This document shows, piece after piece, positions 25,976 through 34,363 of a stretch of 49,948 bases of DNA. The stretch covers positions 1 through 49,948 of the forward strand of contig JAESTZ010000091.1 in the NCBI GenBank assembly GCA_016763315.1, given 5' to 3'. Numbering within the stretch: the first letter of the stretch is position 1; each line of letters begins with the position of its first letter. The position numbers and the translations under genes were made by a program. This stretch comes from Robiginitomaculum sp. (GTDB lineage: Bacteria; Pseudomonadota; Alphaproteobacteria; Caulobacterales; Maricaulaceae). Under the pieces are notes generated by a model that was given only the letters and a program-made list of their open reading frames with translations, did no database searches and was not told the origin of the DNA.

Positions 25976-26409
25976 ATAGGTTTCATGTAAATATAACAGT
26001 TACTGACGTTAAAAAATCAGTTGAATTTTATTCGAATTTGTTCGGGCAATCGCCAAGCGTTAGCAAACCAGATTATGCTAAATGGATGTTAGACGATCCG
26101 GCGGTAAATTTTGCTATTGGTACTGCTTGTGGTGATATTAACCTCGGCATCTCGCATCTAGGAATTCAGGCCGATAGCGCAACGGGCTTACAAAGAATTG
26201 CTGATCGTCTTAAGGCCGCCAATCAAACAACAGTGGATCAACAGGCTGCGACTTGTTGTTATGCGGTATCGGACAAGACGTGGGTGCAAGATCCAAATGG
26301 CGTTAATTGGGAGACATTTTACACTCATGATACGGCAACCGAATATGGAGAAGACGAAGCACGACTGGAATTAGAAGCCGTGTTAAATACTAAGAAGTCT
26401 TGCTGTTAG
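25972..26409 (+). CDS. arsI: ArsI/CadI-family C-As lyase (organoarsenical dioxygenase)
   Basis: A 145-residue VOC-fold protein. Metal triad H5, H62 (SHLGIQ) and E114 (NWETF) and the vicinal thiols C95-C96 (ATCCYAV) coincide with the known ArsI arrangement (H5, H62, E115, C96-C97 in the Bacillus enzyme, from memory). ArsI cleaves the C-As bond of trivalent methyl- and aromatic arsenicals; a CadI-like metal-induced role is the alternative. A further CC ends the protein. Ribosome binding site AAGGAG precedes a GTG start coupled to arsR. The stop overlaps the convergent mutL stop by four bases. Confidence 0.85.
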   Translation: MNRFHVNITVTDVKKSVEFYSNLFGQSPSVSKPDYAKWMLDDPAVNFAIGTACGDINLGISHLGIQADSATGLQRIADRLKAANQTTVDQQAATCCYAVSDKTWVQDPNGVNWETFYTHDTATEYGEDEARLELEAVLNTKKSCC

Positions 26410-28220
26410 CGGCGGCCAAACAGCCGCTCAATATCAGCAAGTTTCAGTTCCACATAGGTAGGCCTGCCGTGGTTGCATTGTCCCGAATGTGGTGTGGCTT
26501 CCATTTGCCGCAATAATGCGTTCATTTCATCAGCATTAAGCCGCCTTCCGGCACGAACGGATCCGTGACAGGCCATAGTAGAGCACACATCTTCGAGTTT
26601 TTCGCTTAAAGAATGAGCCGCATCAAATTGCAACAAGTCTTCAGCCAGATCACGAACTAACTGGCTTGTGTTCATTTGCCCTAACAAGGCCGGTGTTGCC
26701 CGCACCGCTATTGCTCCATTGCCAAATGACTCGATCACCAGACCCAGTTTTTCCAGCTCAGACGACCTTGCCAATAACCTGTCGGCAGCATCTTCTTCCA
26801 TCTCGATTATATCCGGAATTAACAGGTTCTGCGAGGTCACTCCGTCACGGGACAGAGCCTGTTTCATCTGCTCATAAACCAGTCGTTCATGGGCGGCGTG
26901 TTGGTCAACGATGACAATTCCATCATTGGTTTGGGCGATGATATAGGTTTCGTGCAATTGCGCTCTTGCTGCACCAAGCGGCATATCGTTGATTGCTGAA
27001 TTATCTTCAAGTGTTTGATCTTGCGGTGCATATTCATGCTTGGCCGTAAGATTTGCAAAATCTGCATTGGCCGGGTTTTCAGCAAAACTTGTCTGGGTTG
27101 GTAGTGTTTGTTGCCAGTTTCTTTGCGGTTGGCCACGAAAGGCAGACATGTTCGGTACTTGCATTTTTCCCAAAGCATACCCTGCCGTTTCGCTTGAGGC
27201 GCGATGTCCGGCATTGGCCAACCCATGACGCAAAGCACCAACGATCAGACCGCGTACTAACCCCGGATCACGAAACCGCACTTCGGTTTTTGCCGGATGA
27301 ACATTAACGTCGACAAGGTGCGGATCAAGATCGACAAACAGCGCCAGTACTGGATGGCGATCTCGTGCCAAAAAGTCGCGATAGGCACCACGTACCGCGC
27401 CGTGTAATAACTTGTCGCGCACCGGACGACCATTAACGAACATATATTGATTTCTGCCTGAGGACTGATGAAATGTTGGCAGACCGGCAAATCCGTTAAT
27501 ATTGATCCCCTCGCGACTATGATCCAGCATGATTGAATTTTCGCCAAAACCTTTGCCCAAAACGTCTGATAATCGTTGCAAGCTGGCTTTTTCCCCTGAA
27601 TAAGCCGGATAAGAGAAGCTTTTGCGGCCATTACTTAGCAATGAAAACTCGACATCAGGCCGCGCCATGGCCAAGCGCTTTAACACGTCGGTTATCGCCA
27701 TGTTTTCGGATCGCTCGGTTTTTAGGAATTTTAGCCGCGCCGGAACTGCATAGAACAAATCGCTAATTTCGATACGGGTTCCATTGTGGCCAAATGGCGG
27801 GCAGGGCTTTGCGGTAGAAATTTTACCACCATCCACTCGCAATTCCCAACACTCACCATTTTCACTTTGCGAGCGTATTTGCATACGCGCCACTGATCCG
27901 ATACTGGGCAGGGCTTCGCCGCGAAATCCCATGGTCGAGATCGCCAGTAAATCCCATTTGCCATCGTCACAGGCACGCAGTTTCGAGGTCGCGTGACGTT
28001 CCACTGCCAGTTTAATTTCATCAACTGACATGCCGTGGCCGTTGTCTTGGATCACAATTCGGGCTTTGCCGCCTTCTTCCACTGCTATGTCAATTTGCGT
28101 AGCATCGGCATCGAGGGCGTTCTCCACCAGTTCCTTAACCACACTGGCCGGACGTTCGACGACCTCGCCAGCGGCGATCTGATTGATGGTTTCGGTTGGT
28201 AGTTTATGGATTCGCGACAT
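26406..28220 (-). CDS. mutL: DNA mismatch repair protein MutL
   Basis: A 604-residue GHKL ATPase that couples MutS mismatch recognition to strand removal. N-terminal motifs are INQIAAGEVVERP, ELVENALDA, DNGHGM and GFRGEALPSI. The C-terminal domain has DQHAAHERLVYE near residue 439, the metal-binding endonuclease motif, with ACHGSVRAGR and a C-terminal CNHGRPTYVEL, so it should nick DNA itself, as in bacteria without MutH. I start at MSRIHKLP; the frame is open for 67 codons upstream, but that extension is not conserved-looking. Confidence 0.97.
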   Translation of the reverse strand: MSRIHKLPTETINQIAAGEVVERPASVVKELVENALDADATQIDIAVEEGGKARIVIQDNGHGMSVDEIKLAVERHATSKLRACDDGKWDLLAISTMGFRGEALPSIGSVARMQIRSQSENGECWELRVDGGKISTAKPCPPFGHNGTRIEISDLFYAVPARLKFLKTERSENMAITDVLKRLAMARPDVEFSLLSNGRKSFSYPAYSGEKASLQRLSDVLGKGFGENSIMLDHSREGININGFAGLPTFHQSSGRNQYMFVNGRPVRDKLLHGAVRGAYRDFLARDRHPVLALFVDLDPHLVDVNVHPAKTEVRFRDPGLVRGLIVGALRHGLANAGHRASSETAGYALGKMQVPNMSAFRGQPQRNWQQTLPTQTSFAENPANADFANLTAKHEYAPQDQTLEDNSAINDMPLGAARAQLHETYIIAQTNDGIVIVDQHAAHERLVYEQMKQALSRDGVTSQNLLIPDIIEMEEDAADRLLARSSELEKLGLVIESFGNGAIAVRATPALLGQMNTSQLVRDLAEDLLQFDAAHSLSEKLEDVCSTMACHGSVRAGRRLNADEMNALLRQMEATPHSGQCNHGRPTYVELKLADIERLFGRR

Positions 28221-28326
28221 GGCTAAGTTGTGGCTGGCGATATAGTTCAGGTCAAGATATTTGACATAAGTGTGTCTTGTATGATGTGGCTTTAAGCTTA
28301 TGGTATTGTGCCCTAACAAGAAAGAA

Positions 28327-28656
28327 ATGAACAATATGCAGATAAGTAATCTTGAAAGTATTCCCGGAACCAAGATCATCAAACACTTGGGCATGGTGCA
28401 AGGAAACACGGTGCGCGCCAAGCATGTTGGCAGAGATATTTTGGCCGGTTTGAAGAATATCGTTGGCGGCGAGCTGCACGCTTATACTGAGCTACTCACC
28501 GAATCCAGGCAGCAAAGCACTGATCGGATGATTGCGCAGGCAACAGCTATGGGGGCAAATGCCGTGTTAAATGTACGGTTTTCTACCTCGTCGGTTAGCG
28601 CTGGCGCATCGGAAATTTATGTATATGGAACTGCTGTTGTGGTTCAAGTCGAATGA
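28327..28656 (+). CDS. YbjQ-family (UPF0145) protein
   Basis: A 109-residue YbjQ protein: ISNLESIPGTKIIKHLGMVQ, then RDILAGLKNIVGGELHAYTE, the RMIAQATAMGANAVLNVRFS helix-strand and a final EIYVYGTAVVV strand. YbjQ proteins form pentamers and have no settled function; some are linked to lipopolysaccharide stress. ATG at 28327 (or 28336) is preferred, preceded by AAGAAAG. Its last four bases overlap the start of a second YbjQ-like gene. Confidence 0.85.
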   Translation: MNNMQISNLESIPGTKIIKHLGMVQGNTVRAKHVGRDILAGLKNIVGGELHAYTELLTESRQQSTDRMIAQATAMGANAVLNVRFSTSSVSAGASEIYVYGTAVVVQVE

Positions 28657-29087
28657 TTTTTTCGTTTATTATTCCCATAAGCCTTGTATTACTGGGCTTT
28701 ATTGTTGGCCGGATTAACGAAGCCAGACATTTTGCCGATTTGCAACAACGCGAAGCTAGTTTTCAGCACGTTGTTTTATCTGACCTTAAAACCATACCCG
28801 AAGGCATGAACCGCTCGCAATTTGTATCGGGAAGTGTGGTTATTTCGATTGATTATTACAAACGAATTATTGCCAGCATACGAATGTTTTTTGGTGGCGA
28901 AGTCGCCAGCTATCAAAGCTTATTGACCAGAGCGCGCCGAGAGGCAATTTTGAGAATGATTGATGAAGCTGATGATTACGACTCAAAATATATTGCCAAT
29001 ATTCGCATAGAAACCTCCAAGGTTTTTGAAAACGATGACGGCATCGGCTCACTTGAGGTTTATGCCTATGGTACTGCTTTGAGTTAA
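28653..29087 (+). CDS. YbjQ-like protein with N-terminal membrane anchor
   Basis: A 144-residue paralogue of the preceding gene. The first 20 residues (MIFSFIIPISLVLLGFIVGR) form a membrane helix. The YbjQ fold follows: VVLSDLKTIPEG, VVISIDYYKRIIASIRMFFGGEVASYQSLL, and a terminal LEVYAYGTAL. The start overlaps the upstream stop as ATGA. A soluble and an anchored YbjQ made from one mRNA suggests a mixed oligomer at the membrane, which is inference. Confidence 0.78.
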   Translation: MIFSFIIPISLVLLGFIVGRINEARHFADLQQREASFQHVVLSDLKTIPEGMNRSQFVSGSVVISIDYYKRIIASIRMFFGGEVASYQSLLTRARREAILRMIDEADDYDSKYIANIRIETSKVFENDDGIGSLEVYAYGTALS

Positions 29088-29188
29088 GTCGGGTTATTTT
29101 GCCTTCGCAAAAGTGTATTGAAACACTTTGAACATCAAGGTGAGTGCTGATTAGGCCTATTTTCGCGATAAATAAAAAACTTACCGAT

Positions 29189-29226
29189 CTTTTTAAGATT
29201 TTTCCCAGTGGATAAATCTTAAAAAG
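29189..29226. repeat. Perfect 13-bp AT-rich hairpin
   Basis: CTTTTTAAGATTT (29189-29201) pairs with AAATCTTAAAAAG (29214-29226) across a 12-base loop. The loop and right arm contain GTGGATAA, the complement of TTATCCAC, one base short of a DnaA box. It could end the YbjQ transcript, but it lacks a GC stem. Confidence 0.75.
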
Positions 29227-29312
29227 GCTCATCGGGAAAAGATTTGTAGCTATTACAAACTCCGTTGCATACTTGCGCAAAACCCACGTTTCATTGAGTT
29301 GCTTACGTATTA

Positions 29313-29551
29313 ACAATGTCAAACAGCCGCAAAATGACCAGTCATAACCATTTGCAAGACCATTATAGCAAGCGGCTTGATTACGGGCATGATTGAAACT
29401 TATCCCCGCCTATTGATTGCTAACAAGGGTGAATAAGGGTGCAATTTTTGCCAATTAACCCTCACTTCAAGTCACACCTTTGCCAATGATTGCTAATTAA
29501 GGGTGAACAAGGGTTTTCGCTTAAGGGTCACGTGACCCTTATTCACCCTTT
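29313..29551 (+). repeat. Long intergenic element, copy 1
   Basis: Shares with 46421-46649 (inverted) a 189-base block beginning ACAATGTCAAACAGC and ending TAATTAAG, plus a distal ACCCTTATTCACCCTT. Blocks such as CAAGACCATTATAGCAAGCG and TTTGCCAATGATTG are identical between copies while the DNA between them has diverged. On the minus strand it carries the extended -10 sequence TGCTATAAT. Confidence 0.8.
29522..29541. repeat. 20-bp perfect palindrome
   Basis: TAAGGGTCACGTGACCCTTA, centred on CACGTG, lies at the distal end of long-element copy 1 and is not present in copy 2. Likely formed by facing AAGGGT and ACCCTT units. Confidence 0.85.
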
Positions 29552-29658
29552 ATGTTTTTGATGGCGGGAAGATGAAAATGATGCGAAGTGCAACTTTTAA
29601 TTCTGCACCGGCTTACCGCTCACCGTTTGGAATAAATTGATCAGCAATCAATTTATTT

Positions 29659-29768
29659 CCTCACCCTCTCCCAATGGGAGAGGAGGCGAACTTTGAAGCT
29701 TCAAATAAACTTCGAGACGTCACGGGTGTGACTCCCTCTCCCGGCCGGGAGAGGGTTGGTGTGAGGGG
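29659..29768. repeat. CCTCACCCTCTCCC / GGGAGAGGG palindromic intergenic repeat
   Basis: Begins CCTCACCCTCTCCC-AAT-GGGAGAGG and ends with a 22-bp perfect palindrome (29734-29755; CCCTCTCCC-GGCC-GGGAGAGGG) followed by TTGGTGTGAGG. Similar units are widespread between proteobacterial genes; a shorter relative lies at about 31558-31578. Confidence 0.75.
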
Positions 29769-29796
29769 AGCAATGTTAAAATTTTCTATGATGAAA

Positions 29797-29828
29797 CTGG
29801 ATTACCCGAATAAATCGGGTAATGACGG
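29797..29828 (+). repeat. Family 2 hairpin repeat (CTGGAT...ATGACGG)
   Basis: Stem ATTACCCGA/TCGGGTAAT flanked by CTGG and GACGG. Other copies, with different but self-complementary stems, are at about 31374, 31413 (inverted), 31511 and 46369. Confidence 0.75.
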
Positions 29829-29941
29829 TTCGTGGTTAAATCCGCCCCGTCGTTTACGAACTCTTTGCTTGTTTTTCCTCCCCATAAAGGGGGAGGATAA
29901 AAAGTGGGTGTTATTGATCTTGACCACAATACTAACTGGCA

Positions 29942-31274
29942 TCAGCGGATTTGAAATCTTCTCTTTAGCGCCAGCAGCAAAAAGAACAACATCACCAATG
30001 ATGAAATGCCATGCACAGTCATGACAAGACCCGTAAAAAATGGTTTTGCCAACAGGACATTTGTGAATGTTCCATCTATGTTGGGTTCAAAAAACCCGGA
30101 TATAGCCATTGATATTGGCGGTAGGGAATATTGAAAGGCAAATGCCAGTGCATCTAAAAAGTACTCTTTTCCGCCGCCCAATCCGGCATATAAAACGGCT
30201 GCAAATATAGGAGCGAGAAACAGCCCCAAAAAAGGTTGCCAAATGCTTTGCCCATAATCGGAAATAAATCCATATCCCCGTGACAGAATTCGCACCAAAA
30301 GTCGTACATCCGGTGAGCCATAACGCCTTTCCCGTGCCTGCATTTCCAAACTGCCAAATTTCATTTCCTGTTCGTGATTGCGTAAGTTTTCCATGTGTTG
30401 CCGCAAGACCCGAAAAGCAGACTCATATGCTTCTGCGTCTTCGGCTTCATGCTTGCTCGTCACGGTACGCCAAATATCTTTGAACAGGTTGAGTTTTAGA
30501 ACGGGAATATCAAACTTCGCATCGGCAAAACTAGTATCCTGATGAAAGGTACAGCCGTGAAATTTTGCCATAGCAGCAAATTTTGCGTTATTAAAACTTA
30601 CTGCTCCGGTAAAAACACTGTCTTGAAAGGAAACACCTCCATCAAATTTGGCTGCCTCGAAAAACGTCTCCATATCAAATCTAGTATGTTTGAAATCGAC
30701 CCATCCGCCAAAGCTGGCATGCTGGAATTTTGTTCTACCACCAAACCTGAAGTTCCGGATATCTAGCGTATTATCAAACCTGCTCCAAAGGGCATTTAGG
30801 TATAGCTTTATTGCCGGTTTATGATTGGTTGTTTCATTCTCTGGATGGTTGATAGAAAAATCGAAATACGCAGGAAAACAAACCCCTTGGAATTGCGCGC
30901 GATTGTCAGTTTCTCCTGAGTAATATTCACTTGCGGATCGTAGTTTCTCCCAAATGCTATTTCTCCAATTTATCCACTTTTCTGACCGCCAGTTTTCTTT
31001 TTGCAAATTCCACTTTTCACTTTTATTTCCTTCCCTATCATGCGGCGGCAGATGAAACCTTGTCCACTCTTCTCCCTTTTCGCCACAGGGGAACAAATTT
31101 CCTGCTTCTTCGAGCCAATAATATTGCAAGGTTTCGCCATCAGGGTGATTTTTAATTTTGTGTTTTTAACCCCTCCCACGAAAAATCCTTCTCCCACCAT
31201 TGATCAAAATGATCCCAATAGGCCGGGTCTGGGTTTATATCTTTTTGTTGTTTGGTAAGGGCTGGTCTGCTCAA
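29942..31274 (-). pseudogene. Pentapeptide-repeat membrane protein with N-terminal +1 frameshift
   Basis: The main frame (29942-31129) gives 395 residues: a charged N-terminal region, pentapeptide-type repeats (FGGRTKFQHASF and similar, about residues 128-210), a helical part, and two to three C-terminal transmembrane segments ending LALKRRFQIR. Upstream, in another frame, DPAYWDHFDQWWEKDFSWEG continues the homology with the paralogue at 44741-46256; one extra T in an A/T run near 31155 separates the frames (N-terminus about 31274, TTG). Pentapeptide proteins form a right-handed beta-helix; the role here is unknown. A functional shorter product from the ATG at 31129 cannot be excluded. Confidence 0.7.
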
Positions 31275-31597
31275 TTTTGGCTCTTTTACAATGGTTCATA
31301 GGGACAATTCAACACTTGTAGCATGAGTCGCTCCGGTTCCACCACGGTCTTGCTTGGCTGGCCTGAAGACTGCACTGGATCACCGGACAAGGCCGGTGAT
31401 GACATATAAATTCCGTCACTCCGGACTTGATCCGGAGTCCATCCTTGCTGTTGCAACATCAAGATCAGTTGATCATTTTTCAGCAATCATCCCTTGCGCC
31501 ACTTACAGGGCTGGATACCGGCATTCGCCGGCATGACGGACGTGGTAGAGCTCGGACTCCCTCTGCCTATGGGAGAGGGCTGAGCCGAGGATCTATC
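31275..31597. other. Intergenic stretch packed with hairpin repeats
   Basis: No gene seen. It holds family 2 hairpins with stems ATCACCGG/CCGGTGAT (31379-31400), ACTCCGGA/TCCGGAGT (31418-31438, inverted orientation) and ATACCGGC/GCCGGCAT (31515-31534, one mismatch), and a CCTCTGCC-TAT-GGGAGAGG unit near 31558-31578. Confidence 0.7.
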
Positions 31598-33379
31598 TCA
31601 CTCCCCTTGCGCCCGCTTTATCCATTTTTCGATTTTGGCCTCCAGCATTGCCATGGTCATGGATCCGTCTTTTAATATCTCGTCGTGAAAGGCTCTAATG
31701 TCGAACTTATCGCCAAGTTCGGTTTCGGCTTTGTGGCGCAAACGCCAGATGGTTAGCTCGCCAATTTTATAGCCCAAAGCCTGCCCGGGCCATGAAATAT
31801 AACGATTGGTTTCGGTTTCGATATTGTGCAAAGCCAATGCAGAATTATCGGTAAGACAGGACTTTGCCTGTTCGCGGCTCCAGCCAAAAGCATGAATGCC
31901 GGTATCCATTACCAAACGACAAGCCCGCCACATTTCATAGGTTAACCGCCCAAAATGCTCATACGGGGTTTTGTAAATTCCCATCTCGACTGCCAATTTT
32001 TCGGTGTACAAACCCCAGCCCTCGCCAAAGGCGGTTACATATAATCTGGTGCGAAATTTCGGCACGTCTTTAAGCTCTTGCGCCAGTGCGATCTGATGAT
32101 GATGGCCGGGAACCGCCTCGTGCACGCTTAATGCCGGAAGCTCGTACAAAGGCCGCGATTTAAGGTCATAAGTATTGACCATATAACCGCCGGCTCTGCC
32201 TTGTTTTATGTCACCGGGCCAATATCTGGCGGTGGTGTAATTGGGCGCAATGTTCGCCGGCACCGGACGCACGCCATAGGGCAAGCGCGGTAGTTTTCCA
32301 AAAAACTCAGGCATTTTATCGTCGGCTTGCTTCGAGATATAACTGGCGCGCATCAGTAATTCGTCTGCGGTTTTGGCGTAAAACTGTGGGTCGGTGCGTA
32401 AAAATTGCAAAAATTCGGCGAACGAACCATCAAAGCCGGTTTCGGCAATTACGCCTTGCATTTCGGCGCGGATCCTTGCCACCTCGGATTTGCCCAAGTC
32501 GTGGACTTGTTGTGCACTCATATCGGTGGTGGTAAAAGCTTTGACCATTACCTCATAATATTCACGGCCATTTGGCGCGGCTGATATGCCGATGCTGTCT
32601 CGTGATTTTGGCAATACTTCATCACGCATAAAGACATAAGTTTGTTGATAAGCCGGCAATACCTGTTGCTTGAAGGCTTGGGTTATCTGGCTGGTTAGAC
32701 GTTGCTTTTCTTCGGCGCTGGTACTGGCGGGAAGTGCGTCTAATGGTGCAAGCAAGCTGTCCAACATGCTGTCATCAGCTATTTGCGCCTGTAAAGTTTC
32801 CACTACTCCTTCGACGATCAGTTTTGGCTGACTAAAGCCGCTATCCAAGCCTCTGGCGATGTTTTGCCGATGCTCAGCCAAATATCTTGGCACATCGCCA
32901 AGCCGCGCAACCCATGCTTCGCCTTGCTCTACCGAAGTAATCCGCGTGGTTCGGGCAATAAAATCAAGGCCGGTATGAAAGCCGCTATCATTGGTAAATG
33001 GCATGGTGCTGGTGTCGAAATTGCCCCGTGCCACGCGATTGCTTAAGAGATAATGCAATAAATCGGCGTTGATGCGATCAGTAGTGGCTAGGTCTTGTTG
33101 TAAAATTGCGTTGATGCGTCGTAAATATTTCTTGTTCTGGTGCTGTCTGGAAATATCGGTCTTTTGGGAGACATCAGGCATTTTACGCAAAGCCTGCATA
33201 TCGCCATCACGCCCCGCAGCTATAGGATCATTGGCAAGGTCAAACGCGGCAACTTCATCAATCAATTTGTATAAATATGTTTTTGTTATTGCCACTTCAC
33301 CGGATTGTGCCTTGGCGGCTGATGACAATGATAAACTGCCAAATACTCCAAAAATGATCGCTATTAATATATTTCGCAC
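31598..33379 (-). CDS. Exported DUF885 family protein (probable metallopeptidase)
   Basis: A 593-residue protein with a signal peptide (cleavage after about SSAAKA). The DUF885 core has HEAVPGHHHQ near residue 420, then FGEGWGLYTEKLA and the C-terminal GQALGYKIGELTIWRLR. The histidines and glutamates form a gluzincin-like metal site (HExxPGHH). DUF885 members are thought to be M-type peptidases, often lipoproteins or periplasmic. It stands alone, with repeats downstream and about 136 bp before the divergent lipoprotein gene. Confidence 0.88.
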   Translation of the reverse strand: MRNILIAIIFGVFGSLSLSSAAKAQSGEVAITKTYLYKLIDEVAAFDLANDPIAAGRDGDMQALRKMPDVSQKTDISRQHQNKKYLRRINAILQQDLATTDRINADLLHYLLSNRVARGNFDTSTMPFTNDSGFHTGLDFIARTTRITSVEQGEAWVARLGDVPRYLAEHRQNIARGLDSGFSQPKLIVEGVVETLQAQIADDSMLDSLLAPLDALPASTSAEEKQRLTSQITQAFKQQVLPAYQQTYVFMRDEVLPKSRDSIGISAAPNGREYYEVMVKAFTTTDMSAQQVHDLGKSEVARIRAEMQGVIAETGFDGSFAEFLQFLRTDPQFYAKTADELLMRASYISKQADDKMPEFFGKLPRLPYGVRPVPANIAPNYTTARYWPGDIKQGRAGGYMVNTYDLKSRPLYELPALSVHEAVPGHHHQIALAQELKDVPKFRTRLYVTAFGEGWGLYTEKLAVEMGIYKTPYEHFGRLTYEMWRACRLVMDTGIHAFGWSREQAKSCLTDNSALALHNIETETNRYISWPGQALGYKIGELTIWRLRHKAETELGDKFDIRAFHDEILKDGSMTMAMLEAKIEKWIKRAQGE

Positions 33380-33515
33380 CTATCAACTCCTGTGATTACC
33401 GGCATTTCGATTTATGGTTAACAATCCTTAAAGGAATAAGCGTCTTTATGTAAGTCAGATAAAATTTGCAACGATTCGTCAATTTGACAGTTGCTTTGAA
33501 CATTGGAGAATCCAA

Positions 33516-34298
33516 GTGTTACGCTTTGCCCTTATTACTGCTTCTGCTGTATTGTTGTCCGGTTGTTCATGGATCGGCGGCGGTTATGGCTCCAATCAAC
33601 GTCCTGTTGGCCAGCGAATGAACTTGGAACTGGCAATTGGTGTCGATCCAAGCATTGATGGCGATGTTATCACTACTGATCTTGATAATTCCGGTACTGC
33701 CCAATTACTGCGCACCGATTATGGTGATGCTTATGGGCGCGGTGTGAATTATGAACTTGGTGTTTCTTATGAGGTTAGTAATACTGTCGAAATTACCGCC
33801 GCTATCAATTACTCCAAATCAAAAGGTAAAACTCTTGATGTGGGTTCGGTAAATGGCGTTGATCCAATCACCGCCGACTTTGATGATCTGGAAACATATG
33901 GTGCCGAGATCGGAGTCCGTAAGTATTTTCGTAACAAAACACTGGCTCATTTACTAAGTCCTGCCGTTACTCCTTATATCGGTGCTAGCGTTGGCATACA
34001 ACAAGTTGAAAGTACCGGTGCAGTATTATCGTCAGACGGATTTGTCGGAATTGGCCAGCCAGCAATTATTAACGCTGAATTTTATGAGGACAGTATTGTT
34101 CCAACAGCGCAACTTACCATCGGTGCCGAATGGCGAGCTAGCCGTAATTTTGCTTTAGGTCTGGAAACCGGCATTAGATATACCGGCGGCCTAAATGATG
34201 GTGACGGAACATTGCCGGCAATTGGTTGGCAAGAAGCCCGTGGTAATTCGCAAAACATTTCCATTCCAGTAACTTTGCGTGGCAGATTTAAGTTTTAA
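33516..34298 (+). CDS. Outer-membrane beta-barrel-like lipoprotein
   Basis: A 260-residue protein with a lipoprotein signal (ASAVLLSGC, lipid-anchored Cys17). The mature part has alternating strands (MNLELAIGVD, VNYELGVSYEV, TVEITAAINYS, TYGAEIGVRKYF, PYIGASVGIQQ, FALGLETGIRYTGG) and ends with aromatic RGRFKF, as in OmpA/OmpW-sized barrels. The start is GTG, preceded by TGGAGA. No specific family is recognised. A terminator follows directly. Confidence 0.75.
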   Translation: MLRFALITASAVLLSGCSWIGGGYGSNQRPVGQRMNLELAIGVDPSIDGDVITTDLDNSGTAQLLRTDYGDAYGRGVNYELGVSYEVSNTVEITAAINYSKSKGKTLDVGSVNGVDPITADFDDLETYGAEIGVRKYFRNKTLAHLLSPAVTPYIGASVGIQQVESTGAVLSSDGFVGIGQPAIINAEFYEDSIVPTAQLTIGAEWRASRNFALGLETGIRYTGGLNDGDGTLPAIGWQEARGNSQNISIPVTLRGRFKF

Positions 34299-34321
34299 CA
34301 AAACCTCAACCTGAATAAATT

Positions 34322-34351
34322 AGCCCTGACACCTTGCGTGTTGGGGCTTTT
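34322..34351 (+). terminator. Rho-independent terminator
   Basis: AGCCCTGACAC pairs with GTGTTGGGGCT (two G-T wobbles) around CTTGC, then TTTTG. It ends the outer-membrane lipoprotein gene. Confidence 0.7.
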
Positions 34352-34363
34352 GTTTGCACAACA

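Larger units (their letters stand above)
29088..29941. other. Repeat-rich intergenic region without a gene
   Basis: I see no credible coding sequence. In order it holds an AT-rich perfect hairpin (29189-29226), copy 1 of a long element also found inverted near 46.5 kb (29313-29551) with a 20-bp palindrome at its end, a GGGAGAGGG palindromic repeat (29659-29768), a family 2 hairpin (29797-29828) and CCTCCCC-ATAAA-GGGGGAGG (29878-29896). Confidence 0.75.

Noticed and set aside
26406-28421. MutL with a 67-residue N-terminal extension
   Set aside because: All MutL proteins begin just before the IxxIAAGEV motif; the extension crosses the divergent YbjQ start region and has no conserved features.
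29189-29501. Replication origin
   Set aside because: One imperfect DnaA box and an AT hairpin are too little, and no origin-linked genes (dnaA, hemE, parAB, gidA) are present.
29522-29541. parS centromere site
   Set aside because: Only the central TCACGTGA agrees; the outer bases differ from TGTTTCACGTGAAACA, and no parA/parB genes are near.
29313-29551. CRISPR array from the repeated AAGGGTGAATAAGGGT units
   Set aside because: The units are few, irregularly spaced and in both orientations, and no cas genes are present. No CRISPR array is seen anywhere in the window.
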